In this document: piece by piece, positions 35,062 through 44,125 of the stretch
How the letters are laid out: each line of letters starts with the position of its first letter
Position numbering within the stretch: position 1 is the stretch's first letter
Origin: an uncultured Bacteroidaceae bacterium
Lineage (GTDB): Bacteria; Bacteroidota; Bacteroidia; Bacteroidales; Bacteroidaceae
NCBI GenBank assembly: GCA_904502235.1
Contig: CAJGDP010000001.1
Coordinates: forward strand, 62,001 to 126,000
DNA: 64,000 nt
Direction of reading: 5' to 3'
The notes under the pieces: model-generated
Databases searched by the model: none
Seen by the model: the letters and a program-made list of their open reading frames with translations, nothing else
Told to the model about the DNA's origin: nothing
Made by a program: the position numbers and the translations under genes

Positions 35062-36381
35062 TCATTTTATGAAACCTGTTATTTTTCCGCTTATCTGCAT
35101 AAGGGAAATTTCGCAGAGCTTGGTGTCGTACTCAACTGCGAGCAAACGTTCTTCGGCTTCGAGAAGGCTCTGTTGCGCTTCGCGCATCTCTATACCCGAA
35201 AGGACGCCCAACATATAACGCTCCTTGGCAATCTCGTGGTTCTCGCGTGCTGTTATTACGTTTGTCTTCTCAAGGGCAAGCAACTGCAGATTGTTGCTGT
35301 ATGCCTGCCACAGGTTGCCAAGGTCGGCTTTTAGCGAGAGTTCCAGCTTGTCGTGCATCAGTTTCATGTTCTCAATCTCGATTTTTGCGTTGCGCATCTC
35401 GCGACGGCGGTTGCCGTTCCACAAGGTGAAGCCTACACTTATGCCGGCGTTGCCTCCCCATGCATGGCGACGTACAACGGTGTTGTTGCCATACTGGTTG
35501 AAGCCATAGTCGTATCCTGCCTTGAATTTTACATAGGGGTAGTTACGCGAGAGCACCTTCTTGTAGTCGAGTTGTGCAAGGGTGTTGTTCTGTGCGGCAA
35601 GCAGTAGGGTCGCGTTGTTGCTCAGTGTACAGTGCCAAAGGTCGACAAAGTCAAGAGAGTCGTTTACCGCAATCTCTTTCTCTATTGTCTCAATTGGTGT
35701 ATATACCTGGTCTATTGCCATCATTTCGTTGAGTGCTATGCGCGATGTAATGACAATCTCCTGCTGTTTCATGTACTGTGCACTGTCGGCATTGAAATCG
35801 ACTTTCGCCTGCTGGTAGTCGAGGCGCGAGAATGTTCCGATATTGTATCTCTCTTCCACTATGCGCAGACGCTCCTTTGAAAGCTGGACTGCCTTGTAAT
35901 AGTTGTCCAGACGCAGACGCTGTTGCAGGAAGTTGTAATACTCTGCCGCCATTGATGCAATGAAATCCTCAATTGCTATGCGTGTGTTTGTCTCGCCCAT
36001 ACGTTCCAGTTCCTTCAGTTGCTTGTAACTGGTACTTATGTTGAAACCGTCGAAGATGGTCCAGTTGAGGTTCAATCCGGCATTGGCGGTCTGGTCAAAG
36101 GCGTTGCGTGTCTTCTGTATCTCGCCTGTTCCGCGCAGCTCCGAGTTGTTGCTGTTGAGCTGGGCATCATAACCGGCATTCAAGTCGAGTGTGGGCAAAT
36201 ATCCTGCATTTGCAAGCGTAGCGTTGTTCTTGCTTATGAGTTCTTCGTTGCGTGTGATGCGGAGCGAGTAGTTGTTCTCCAAGCCAATCTCAATGCATTT
36301 GCTTAGTGTATATACTTGCTCTTGAGCGCAGATAATAAGTGTGGGCAGAACAAGCAGTGTTGTTAATATCAGTCGTTTCAT
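35062..36381 (-). CDS. TolC-family outer-membrane efflux protein of the RND operon
   Basis: A 439-residue TolC-like protein: signal peptide (about 19 residues), then two internally repeated coiled-coil halves with ERYNIGTFSRLDYQQAKVDF in the first and ERYMLGVLSGIEMREAQQSLLEAEERLL in the second, the usual repeat markers. It forms the trimeric outer-membrane duct for the RND pump encoded just upstream, whose TGA overlaps its ATG (ATGA). It is the last gene of the adaptor-pump-duct operon. Confidence 0.9.
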   Translation of the reverse strand: MKRLILTTLLVLPTLIICAQEQVYTLSKCIEIGLENNYSLRITRNEELISKNNATLANAGYLPTLDLNAGYDAQLNSNNSELRGTGEIQKTRNAFDQTANAGLNLNWTIFDGFNISTSYKQLKELERMGETNTRIAIEDFIASMAAEYYNFLQQRLRLDNYYKAVQLSKERLRIVEERYNIGTFSRLDYQQAKVDFNADSAQYMKQQEIVITSRIALNEMMAIDQVYTPIETIEKEIAVNDSLDFVDLWHCTLSNNATLLLAAQNNTLAQLDYKKVLSRNYPYVKFKAGYDYGFNQYGNNTVVRRHAWGGNAGISVGFTLWNGNRRREMRNAKIEIENMKLMHDKLELSLKADLGNLWQAYSNNLQLLALEKTNVITARENHEIAKERYMLGVLSGIEMREAQQSLLEAEERLLAVEYDTKLCEISLMQISGKITGFIK

Positions 36382-39300
36382 TTCTGTTCCTTGTTAATAC
36401 GTTCTGTTGAAATGTAGCTGTATATAGCAGGTACTATATACATGGTGAGTATGGTCGAGATAAGCATACCGCCCACGACGGCTGTACCCATGGCAATGCG
36501 CTGGTTCGCTCCCTCGCCCGTTGCGTAAATCAATGGCAACAGACCAAGGATTGTAGATACGCTTGTCATAAGAATAGGACGCAGACGCTGTAGAGATGCA
36601 CTGCGTATGGCTTCCATTTTGCTCTCTCCGCTCTCCTGTTTCTGGTTTGCGAACTCAACAATAAGAATACCGTTCTTTGCCACAAGACCAATAAGCATGA
36701 TAATACCGATCTGGCTGAAAAGGTTCATTGTGATGTCTCCCATCTTCATGAATATCAAGGCTCCTGCAATGGCAAGAGGTACGGTGAGCATGATGATCAA
36801 CGGGTCCTTGAAACTCTCGAACTGCGCAGCAAGGATAAGGTATATAAGTACCAATGCCAGAATGAATGCGAACATAAGGCTCGATGAACTCTCGCGGAAC
36901 TCCTTTGAGTCGCCCGAGAGGGCTGTGCGGAATGTCTCGTCGAGAACCTCTTCGGCAATCTTGTCCATTTCATCCAATCCGTCGCCAATGGTCTTGCCGT
37001 CTGCCAAGCCTGCAGATATTGTTGCCGAAAGGAAACGGTTATAGTGGTAGAGCTTTGGTGGTGTAACCGATTCCACAAACTCCACAAGGTTGTCGAGCGG
37101 AATCATTTCGCCACGGTCGCTACGGATGTAAATGGACTTAACGCTTGTGGGGGTGTTACGCTGTATGCGGTTAACCTGACCGATGATTTCGTACTGCTTG
37201 CCGTTCATGTAGAAATATCCCATTCGCTGACCGCTGAGACCATACTGCAATGTCTCGGCAATATCGCGTACGCTTGCTCCCATTGTACCGGCTTTGTCGC
37301 GATTGATGTTTACACGCACCTCGGGGCTTGTGAACTTCAAGTCAACGTCTGCCATGCGGAATGTGGGGTTGTCGTTTACTCTTGCAAGGAATTCGGGCAA
37401 TACCTCTTCCAGTTTCTCAAGGCTTACGGCCTGGATGACATACTGGATTGGCATGCTTCCTCTGCGTCCGCCGAACGAAGACTGTTGCTGTACGAACGAA
37501 CGCGCCTTTGTCTTTGTGCTCAACGCCTGGGTGAGCTTGCTTGCCATCTCCATCTGTGAATAGTCGCGCTCGCCAAGGTCCTTGAGAGTTATTCTTATGT
37601 TTCCGCTACCTCCCGATACGCGCGATGTTACAGATTCGGCATCGGGAATTATTGAATCCACCAGCATTGTGATGTCCTCGGTATAGTCGCGCATGTATTC
37701 GTAGCTTACTCCCTCGGCACCTCGTGTGGTGATTGTAATCTGTGAGCGGTCCTCAAGCGGAGCCATCTCCGACGGTATTGCGCCCCATAGCCATCCGATG
37801 AGTACAAAGGTGATTATTGTAACAGGGATTGCAATCCATCTTCTCTTAAGGAATGCGTTAAGCGACTTTTCGTATATGTTGTTCAAACCAACAAAGAACG
37901 GTTCGGTCTTGCGGTAGAACCATTTCTGCTCCTTGCGTCGCTTAAGGATTTTTGTCGCGAGCATGGGTGTGAATGTGAGTGCGGCGAACGATGAAATAAT
38001 CACAGAACCGGCAACCACAAAGCTGAACTCGCGGAACAGACGTCCGCTTGTTCCCTCCATGAATACGATAGGCAGGAATACTGCCACAAGTGTCACGGTT
38101 GTTGATATTACCGCAAAGAAAATCTCTTTTGAGCCTTCGATACCGGCTTTGAACGGACGCATGCCCTGCTCAATGCGGATGTAGATGTTCTCGGTCATCA
38201 CAATGGCATCGTCTACCACAAGTCCCACCGAAAGTACAACGGCAAGCATCGTGAGCACGTTTATCGAGAATCCCAGAATATACATCACAAAGAATGCACC
38301 GATGAGCGATACCGGAATAACGATACAGGGAATGAGTGTTACACGCCAGTCGCGCAGGAACAGGAAGATGATGATGATTACAAGGATGAATGCCTCATAT
38401 ACGGTGCTCTTTACCTCGTTGATTGACGCACGTATGAACTTGGTGCTGTCGAAACCGTATGTGTAGCCGATATCCTCGGGGAGGTCCTTTTTCATCACTT
38501 CCATACGCTCGTAAACCGCGTCGGCAATCTCGATGTGGTTTGCACCGGGCTGTGGGATGACAACGACACCAACCATGGGCACACCGTTCATCTTCATGTA
38601 GCTCTTGATGTCGGCAGGTCCCAGTTCGGCATAGCCCACATCACTTATTCTAATGATATTCCCGTTCTTCTCCTTAAGGATTATGTTGTTGAATTCCTTT
38701 GCTGTGTGCATCTGTCCCATGGTGCGCAAGGTAAGTTCCATGGTGTTTCCTTCGATGCTTCCCGAAGGCAATTCCACATTCTCGTTGGTTATTGCGTTCT
38801 TTATGTCGACGGGTGTAACTCCGTATGCCGACATCTTTATGGGGTCGAGCCAGATACGCATCGAATAGCGTTTCTCTCCCCAAATCTGCACACCGCTCAC
38901 ATCGGGGATTGTCTGCAACTGCTCCTTTACTGTGAGGTCGGCAATTTCGCTCAGCTCAAGTAGCGAACGCTTGTCGCTCTGTATGGCAACCATAAGAATA
39001 GGGGTGGCATCGGCGTCGGCTTTCGATACTGTAGGAGGGTCGCAGTCACGGGGCAGATAACGTTGGGCACGCGACACCTTGTCGCGCACGTCGTTTGCCG
39101 CGGTCTCGAGGTCAACCGAAAGTTCGAATTCTACAGTTATACGACTCTGTCCCTGCTGGCTTATACTCGACAGCGAACGGATTCCCGGGATACCGTTGAT
39201 GTTCTGCTCAAGCGGCTCGGTAATCTGGTTCTCGATAACATCGGCGTTGGCACCTGCATAGCTACAGGTAACCGAGATGATGGGGTTGTCCACCGAAGGG

Positions 39301-39410
39301 TACTCGCGCACACCAAGGGTGTTGTAACCTATAAGACCAAAAAGCAATATTATGATTGTGAGTACCGTTGCAAGCACCGGTCTGCGGATACTCAATTCCG
39401 AAATATTCAT
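36378..39410 (-). CDS. RND-family efflux pump (HAE1/AcrB-like inner-membrane permease)
   Basis: A 1010-residue pump with the RND layout: transmembrane helix 1 at 10-30 (RRPVLATVLTIIILLFGLIG), first large periplasmic loop, helices 2-6 with the proton-relay pair in GLVVDDAIVMTENIY, second periplasmic loop and helices 8-12 with MLIGLVAKNGILIVEFANQ. It uses the proton gradient to expel amphiphilic compounds such as bile salts or drugs through the adaptor and TolC protein of the same operon. The adaptor stop lies 26 nt upstream. The substrate range cannot be predicted. Confidence 0.94.
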   Translation of the reverse strand: MNISELSIRRPVLATVLTIIILLFGLIGYNTLGVREYPSVDNPIISVTCSYAGANADVIENQITEPLEQNINGIPGIRSLSSISQQGQSRITVEFELSVDLETAANDVRDKVSRAQRYLPRDCDPPTVSKADADATPILMVAIQSDKRSLLELSEIADLTVKEQLQTIPDVSGVQIWGEKRYSMRIWLDPIKMSAYGVTPVDIKNAITNENVELPSGSIEGNTMELTLRTMGQMHTAKEFNNIILKEKNGNIIRISDVGYAELGPADIKSYMKMNGVPMVGVVVIPQPGANHIEIADAVYERMEVMKKDLPEDIGYTYGFDSTKFIRASINEVKSTVYEAFILVIIIIFLFLRDWRVTLIPCIVIPVSLIGAFFVMYILGFSINVLTMLAVVLSVGLVVDDAIVMTENIYIRIEQGMRPFKAGIEGSKEIFFAVISTTVTLVAVFLPIVFMEGTSGRLFREFSFVVAGSVIISSFAALTFTPMLATKILKRRKEQKWFYRKTEPFFVGLNNIYEKSLNAFLKRRWIAIPVTIITFVLIGWLWGAIPSEMAPLEDRSQITITTRGAEGVSYEYMRDYTEDITMLVDSIIPDAESVTSRVSGGSGNIRITLKDLGERDYSQMEMASKLTQALSTKTKARSFVQQQSSFGGRRGSMPIQYVIQAVSLEKLEEVLPEFLARVNDNPTFRMADVDLKFTSPEVRVNINRDKAGTMGASVRDIAETLQYGLSGQRMGYFYMNGKQYEIIGQVNRIQRNTPTSVKSIYIRSDRGEMIPLDNLVEFVESVTPPKLYHYNRFLSATISAGLADGKTIGDGLDEMDKIAEEVLDETFRTALSGDSKEFRESSSSLMFAFILALVLIYLILAAQFESFKDPLIIMLTVPLAIAGALIFMKMGDITMNLFSQIGIIMLIGLVAKNGILIVEFANQKQESGESKMEAIRSASLQRLRPILMTSVSTILGLLPLIYATGEGANQRIAMGTAVVGGMLISTILTMYIVPAIYSYISTERINKEQK

Positions 39411-39435
39411 CTATATCTACTCTTTTAAAGTGTGG

Positions 39436-40509
39436 TTATTTCAATGTAGCAATCTTTACAGCAGAACCTTTGCGCAACTGCAATGTTCCCGATGTTAGAA
39501 TTGTGTCTCCAATCTGCAGACCGTCGATAATCTGCACTTCGCTTTCGGTGCGTATTCCTATCTCTACATCCATAGGCTCTGCCTTTCCGCTACGATATAC
39601 AAACACCTTGTTCTTGCCCATTTCGGGAACAATGGCTTCGGCAGGTATGGCAATTGCATCGGCAATTTCTTTCTGTTTCAGGCGAATGTCGGCATACTGT
39701 CCGGGCATGAGCTCGCCTTTTGTGTTTGCATATCTTGCACGTACGAGCAAAGAGCGTGTCTCGCTCTCGAGCGACGACTCGGTGGCATATACCTGCGCCT
39801 TGAATGTCTCAAGCTTGCCGTCTACACGGAATTCGAGATTTGTACCTTTCTTTACATCACTAGAATAGCGCTCCGCCACCGAAAACTCAATCTTTATGGG
39901 AGTAAGCGATGTGAGCTTGGCAATAACCGTGCTTGTTGATGCGTAAGCACCCACACTCACCTGACGCAAACCTATTACACCGTCGAATGGTGCGCGCAGT
40001 TCGGTCATCTCTATCTGTGCCTTCACCTTTTCGATGTCGGCATTCAGTGTAGCGAGTTCGGTCTTAACTATTTCGAGAGCCTCCTTACTTACGGCATCTT
40101 TCTGCAGAAGTGCGCTCTGACGATAAACCCTCTCCTCGGCAAGCGGAACTTTTGCTTCAAGGCTCTTGAGTTGTGCCTGCAACTGCGAGTCGTTGATTTT
40201 GGCAAGCAGAGTGCCCTTTTCAACAAAACTTCCTTCCTCAAAGAAAATGTCGGTGATTTTTCCCGCGCTTTCAAAAGAGAGCTGTACCTCTTCGTCGGGA
40301 ACAAGACTGCCCACAACGGGTATCTCGTCGGTAAGCAGATGAGGCTTTATTATCTGTGCATCTACACTTAATACTTTCTTACCACCTTTCGGCATGCTTT
40401 CCGCTTTTGCCAAATCTTCGTTCTGGTGTGGCATGAGTTTGAAATATCCCCATACGCCAACTGCAATTACAAGAGCCGCAACAAGGCCCCATTTTAGTTT
40501 CTTGTTCAT
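39436..40509 (-). CDS. RND efflux periplasmic adaptor (membrane fusion protein)
   Basis: A 357-residue protein with one N-terminal membrane anchor (residues 5-25), no lipobox, a barrel-sandwich hybrid domain split by a helical hairpin (about 65-175; KGTLLAKINDSQLQAQL and LRAPFDGVIGLRQVSVGAYAS), a beta-barrel domain and a membrane-proximal domain. It links the inner-membrane pump to the TolC duct. It is the first gene of the operon and its upstream DNA is shared with the divergent efp promoter. Confidence 0.9.
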   Translation of the reverse strand: MNKKLKWGLVAALVIAVGVWGYFKLMPHQNEDLAKAESMPKGGKKVLSVDAQIIKPHLLTDEIPVVGSLVPDEEVQLSFESAGKITDIFFEEGSFVEKGTLLAKINDSQLQAQLKSLEAKVPLAEERVYRQSALLQKDAVSKEALEIVKTELATLNADIEKVKAQIEMTELRAPFDGVIGLRQVSVGAYASTSTVIAKLTSLTPIKIEFSVAERYSSDVKKGTNLEFRVDGKLETFKAQVYATESSLESETRSLLVRARYANTKGELMPGQYADIRLKQKEIADAIAIPAEAIVPEMGKNKVFVYRSGKAEPMDVEIGIRTESEVQIIDGLQIGDTILTSGTLQLRKGSAVKIATLK

Positions 40510-40548
40510 ATTCTATGTGATGTTTTTCTTTTTCTTTATTCCAATCTG

Positions 40549-40556
40549 CAAAATTA
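40549..40556 (-). promoter_or_regulatory. Possible -7 element of the RND operon
   Basis: The minus strand reads TAATTTTG about 40 nt before the adaptor ATG; at the 19-nt distance stands TTCA, a poor -33 match. Confidence 0.35.
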
Positions 40557-40637
40557 GTTAAAATTTGTAATGTATTGAAATATTAAATCTTAATTATATA
40601 TAATATTATATTCGGGCTGTGAAATATTAACGTAAAC

Positions 40638-40701
40638 TTTGTATTTCGCTCAGCTTTCACTATATTTGCATCCGATTTGCGGAAAGGTGTGTCCCTTCCG
40701 C
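40638..40701 (+). promoter_or_regulatory. efp operon promoter and 5' leader hairpin
   Basis: TTTG (40638-40641), a 19-nt spacer and TATATTTG (40661-40668) match the consensus exactly. Immediately downstream a stem GCGGAAAGG/CCCTTCCGC (40679-40701, one mismatch) lies at or near the 5' end of the transcript and may stabilise it. Confidence 0.75.
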
Positions 40702-40739
40702 CGGAAAACAGATAATTCTAACAAAAAACAAATAATATT

Positions 40740-41306
40740 ATGATTAACTCTCAAGACATTAAAATCGGTACTGCAATCCGTATGGATGGCAAGTTGTATT
40801 TCTGTATAGATTTCTTGCATGTAAAGCCCGGTAAAGGTAACACTTTCATGCGTACAAAGCTTAAGGACGTTGTTGACGGATACGTATTGGAGCGTCGTTT
40901 CAACATCGGTGAGAAGCTCGAGGATGTACGTGTAGAGCGTCGTCCTTACCAGTATCTCTATCAGGAGGGTAACGAGTATGTGTTCATGAACCAGGAGACT
41001 TTCGAGCAGGTAAACATCTCAGGTGAGCAGATCAACGGTGTTGCATTCATGAAGGAGGGTATGACTCTCGAGGTTGTAACAGATGCTTCAACAGAGACGA
41101 TCCTTTTCGCAGACATGCCTGTTAAGGTTATTTTGGCTGTTACATACACAGAGCCAGGTTTGAAGGGCGATACAGCTACAAACACCACAAAGCCTGCTAC
41201 TTTGGAAACCGGTGCAGAAATCCGCGTACCTCTCTTTATCAACGAAGGTGAGCTTGTTGAGGTTGATACCCGCGACGGTTCATACGTTGGTCGTGTAAAA
41301 GCTTAA
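40740..41306 (+). CDS. efp: Translation elongation factor P
   Basis: A 188-residue protein with the three EF-P domains. The loop that enters the ribosomal peptidyl-transferase centre reads [10 protein letters not shown], with Lys32 at the tip where some bacteria carry a modified lysine or a rhamnosylated arginine. It relieves stalling at polyproline. No epmA/epmB gene is present here. It is the first gene of a run of five closely spaced genes (GT2, radC, DUF59, lpxH). Confidence 0.96.
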   Translation: MINSQDIKIGTAIRMDGKLYFCIDFLHVKPGKGNTFMRTKLKDVVDGYVLERRFNIGEKLEDVRVERRPYQYLYQEGNEYVFMNQETFEQVNISGEQINGVAFMKEGMTLEVVTDASTETILFADMPVKVILAVTYTEPGLKGDTATNTTKPATLETGAEIRVPLFINEGELVEVDTRDGSYVGRVKA

Positions 41307-41317
41307 TTGACAAAGAA

Positions 41318-42313
41318 TTGTTATACTCTATAATTGTACCGGTATATAACAGACCCGGCGAGGTAAAGGAATTGCTCGACAGTCTGGCGGCTCAGACGGT
41401 AAAGCCTTTTGAGCTGGTGATTATAGAAGATGGATCTAAAGAACGGTGTGATCATTTGCTTGGTCACTACCGTTCTTTGTTTGATATCCACTACTATTAC
41501 AAGGATAATTCAGGACGCAGCGATACGCGTAACTACGGAATGCAACGCGCCAACGGTGATTATCTGCTCTTCTTTGATTCCGACGTGATACTCCCACCTT
41601 TCTATTTCGAAAGGCTCGAGGAGGCTATGAAAACCGACTATTGCGATTGCTTTGGTGGTCCCGATGCGGCAGATGAGTCGTTCTCCGATATGCAGAAGGC
41701 GGTGAGCCATGCCATGACATCGTTTTGGACAACAGGCGGAATACGCGGTGGCAAGGCTGTGATGGAGAAATTTTGTCCGCGCACCTTCAACATGGGACTT
41801 TCAAAGAAGGTTTATGATACAGTGGGTGACTTCAAGGATATGATGGGCGAGGATATCGACCTCAGCATACGAATACGTAATGCAGGGTTCAAGATACGTC
41901 TCATACGCGAAGTGTTCGTATACCATAAGCGTCGCATAGATATGCGTCGTTTCTTCAAGCAGGTCAACAACTTCGGCCAGGCAAGAATATGGCTTCAGCT
42001 AATACATCCCGGTTCGCTCAAGGCGGTGCATACAGCACCGGCATTGCTGTTGCTGCTGGGTGTGGTATTGCTGGCTATGGCTTTCTTCTATCCTTGGTTG
42101 CTTCTCTTGCCTTTGGCTTATCTGTTGCTTATCTTCAGTGATTCGCTCTTGAAGAACAGGAGCCTTAAGGTCGCATTCCTGTCGGTGGTGGCTGCAGTGG
42201 TGCAGATAACAGGATATGGAACAGGATTCCTCAAGGCATTCTGGTTCAAGATGATATTGCGCCGTCCGTTGGAGACAAAGGAGGGCTTGACAAAACTCTA
42301 CAATAGAGGATAA
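41318..42313 (+). CDS. Family 2 glycosyltransferase with C-terminal membrane segments, TTG start
   Basis: A 331-residue GT-A-fold enzyme opening LYSIIVPVYNRPGEVKELL, with IIEDGS, the LLFFDSDVILP DxD metal/nucleotide motif and MGEDIDLSIRIRNAGFKI as the acceptor-side ED motif. Two or three hydrophobic segments near residues 240-300 should anchor it in the inner membrane. No ATG or GTG exists at the start; TTG at 41318, 11 nt after the efp stop, is the best candidate. Linked with lpxH, it may work on cell-envelope glycans, but sugar and acceptor are not known. Confidence 0.83.
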   Translation: MLYSIIVPVYNRPGEVKELLDSLAAQTVKPFELVIIEDGSKERCDHLLGHYRSLFDIHYYYKDNSGRSDTRNYGMQRANGDYLLFFDSDVILPPFYFERLEEAMKTDYCDCFGGPDAADESFSDMQKAVSHAMTSFWTTGGIRGGKAVMEKFCPRTFNMGLSKKVYDTVGDFKDMMGEDIDLSIRIRNAGFKIRLIREVFVYHKRRIDMRRFFKQVNNFGQARIWLQLIHPGSLKAVHTAPALLLLLGVVLLAMAFFYPWLLLLPLAYLLLIFSDSLLKNRSLKVAFLSVVAAVVQITGYGTGFLKAFWFKMILRRPLETKEGLTKLYNRG

Positions 42314-42316
42314 TTT

Positions 42317-43012
42317 ATGGAAGAGGGCAGGCTGAAACGTACCATAAAGGAGATGCCTTTGGATGAGCGTCCGCGTGAGAAGGCTATGAAGAACGGAATT
42401 CAGACATTGAGCAATTCCGAGCTTATGGCAATCCTGATAGGTTCGGGAACACCCGATGAAACTGCTGTGGAACTTATGCGTAAGGTGCTTGCCTCGTGTG
42501 GCGACAGCATAGCCCGTCTGTCGCGTCTTACTGTTGACGACCTTTGTCTGTTCAAAGGTATCGGACCGGCAAAGGCTCTGACAATTGTGGCAGCATGCGA
42601 GTTGTGGAAACGTCGCGAAGGTGATGATATAACACGCACAAAATATATAAGATCTTCGCTCGACCTGTTTGAATATTTCCATCCTAAACTGTGCGATGAG
42701 AATGTCGAGCATTGCTATGCACTCCTGCTCAACAGCAAGAACGGAATTATTGACAGTGCGCTTATAGGCCGCGGAGGGCTCACTGCAACTGTTGTTGACA
42801 TCCGTCTTGTTATGCGCGAGGCACTTGTGAAACATGCAACCGCCATTGCCATTTGCCACAATCATCCGTCGGGCAATCCGCAACCGAGCAGAGAAGACAA
42901 CGAACTTACAAAGAACCTTCGCGAAGCGTGCAAGGTTATGAATATAAGATTCCTCGACCACATTATTGTTGCAGGTGACAGATACTACAGCTATAACGAC
43001 GAGGGTTTATGA
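42317..43012 (+). CDS. radC: RadC-family JAB domain protein
   Basis: A 231-residue protein with a helix-hairpin-helix-like N-terminal domain (LFKGIGPAKALTIVAACEL near 78-96) and a C-terminal JAMM metalloprotease-like domain: HNHPSGNPQPSREDN (His181, His183, Asp194). The family is named for DNA repair, but a direct role has been questioned and the biochemical activity is unsettled. It begins 3 nt after the glycosyltransferase stop. Confidence 0.92.
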   Translation: MEEGRLKRTIKEMPLDERPREKAMKNGIQTLSNSELMAILIGSGTPDETAVELMRKVLASCGDSIARLSRLTVDDLCLFKGIGPAKALTIVAACELWKRREGDDITRTKYIRSSLDLFEYFHPKLCDENVEHCYALLLNSKNGIIDSALIGRGGLTATVVDIRLVMREALVKHATAIAICHNHPSGNPQPSREDNELTKNLREACKVMNIRFLDHIIVAGDRYYSYNDEGL

Positions 43013-43023
43013 TTGAATGATTT

Positions 43024-43335
43024 ATGGAAAAGATAGAGCTGGAACAGAAAATAGTTGAGATGATAAAGACGGTGTATGACCCTGAAATACCTGTCAATAT
43101 CTATGATTTGGGACTGATATACCGTATAGAGGTTAAGGAAGACAATGCGGTTGAGATTGACATGACGCTTACAGCCCCCAACTGTCCTGCGGCAGATTTC
43201 ATGATGGAAGATGTACGCATGAAGGTCGAGGGTATAGAAGGTGTAAGCAGTCTGGCTCTTAATCTTGTATTTGAACCGGAGTGGAGCCACGACCTTATGA
43301 CCGAAGAGGCAAAACTCGAACTCGGTCTGCTATGA
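43024..43335 (+). CDS. DUF59 (MIP18-type) metal-sulfur cluster assembly factor
   Basis: A 103-residue single-domain protein with VYDPEIPVNIYDLGLIYRI and the conserved cysteine in LTAPNCPAADFM, as in SufT, PaaD and eukaryotic MIP18. Such proteins help load iron-sulfur clusters onto target enzymes. No suf genes are next to it. Its TGA overlaps the lpxH ATG (ATGA), so its translation is coupled to a lipid A enzyme. Confidence 0.88.
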   Translation: MEKIELEQKIVEMIKTVYDPEIPVNIYDLGLIYRIEVKEDNAVEIDMTLTAPNCPAADFMMEDVRMKVEGIEGVSSLALNLVFEPEWSHDLMTEEAKLELGLL

Positions 43336-44093
43336 AAAAGATATATTTCCTTTCCGATGCACATCTTGGCTCATGGGCAATAGAGCATAGACGCACCCAT
43401 GAGCGTCGTCTGGTATCCTTCCTCGACAAGGTAAAGAAGGATGCTACAGCAGTGTATATGCTTGGAGATATGTTCGATTTCTGGTATGAGTTCAAGAATG
43501 TAGTACCAAAAGGATTTACACGTTTCCTTGGAAAGGTTGCCGAGCTCACCGATAGCGGTATAGAGGTACATTTCTTCACAGGCAACCACGACATCTGGTG
43601 TCTCGACTATTTCGAGAAGGAGTGCGGAATGATTATACACCGCGAACCATGTCTGGTTGAACTTTACGACAAGGAAATCTTTATCGCACATGGCGACGAA
43701 TTCTCCACCGAGAAGGGATTCCGAATCTTGCGTGCCATGTTCCACAACCGTTTTCTGCAACGTATGCTTTCAATGGTTCATCCGCGTTGGAGCGTGTGGT
43801 TCGGGCACAAGTGGGCGTATAGGAGCATGATGAAGCACAAAGTCAACGGTGAAGTTCCGTATATGGGCGAGGAAAAGGAGGATTGCGTAAAGTTTGCAAA
43901 GAAGTATATTGCAACACATCCGGCAGTAGACTGCTTTATCTTTGGTCATCGACATATCGATACAGATATTTCGTTGGACAACTCACAGATAATCTTCCTC
44001 GGCGACTGGATTTCACGATTCGACTACGTAGTCTTCGACGGTAAGACAATTGAGCATAAACATTACGTCGAAGGAGAGACCAAAGAAGTATAA
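43332..44093 (+). CDS. lpxH: UDP-2,3-diacylglucosamine diphosphatase (LpxH-type)
   Basis: A 253-residue calcineurin-like phosphoesterase with all metal motifs: SDAHLG (Asp8, His10), GDMFDFW, GNHD, AHGDE and GHRH. It hydrolyses UDP-2,3-diacylglucosamine to lipid X in lipid A synthesis on the inner face of the membrane. The ATG at 43332 is chosen for its 4-nt overlap with the DUF59 gene and the family start MKKIYFLSDAHLG. It ends the efp-led operon. Confidence 0.9.
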   Translation: MKKIYFLSDAHLGSWAIEHRRTHERRLVSFLDKVKKDATAVYMLGDMFDFWYEFKNVVPKGFTRFLGKVAELTDSGIEVHFFTGNHDIWCLDYFEKECGMIIHREPCLVELYDKEIFIAHGDEFSTEKGFRILRAMFHNRFLQRMLSMVHPRWSVWFGHKWAYRSMMKHKVNGEVPYMGEEKEDCVKFAKKYIATHPAVDCFIFGHRHIDTDISLDNSQIIFLGDWISRFDYVVFDGKTIEHKHYVEGETKEV

Positions 44094-44119
44094 AACCTTG
44101 ATGGCGCCATCAAGGTTTT
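44092..44119. terminator. Perfect palindrome terminator between lpxH and the restriction gene
   Basis: Arms AAAACCTTGATGGC and GCCATCAAGGTTTT are exact complements with no spacer (28 nt in all). It begins inside the lpxH stop codon region and ends 6 nt before the convergent endonuclease stop, so it can end both transcripts. Confidence 0.8.
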
Positions 44120-44125
44120 ATTGTG

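Noticed and set aside
41999..42961. A 320-residue minus-strand frame opposite the glycosyltransferase and radC.
   Set aside because: It spans two real + strand genes and has a composition typical of antisense reading.
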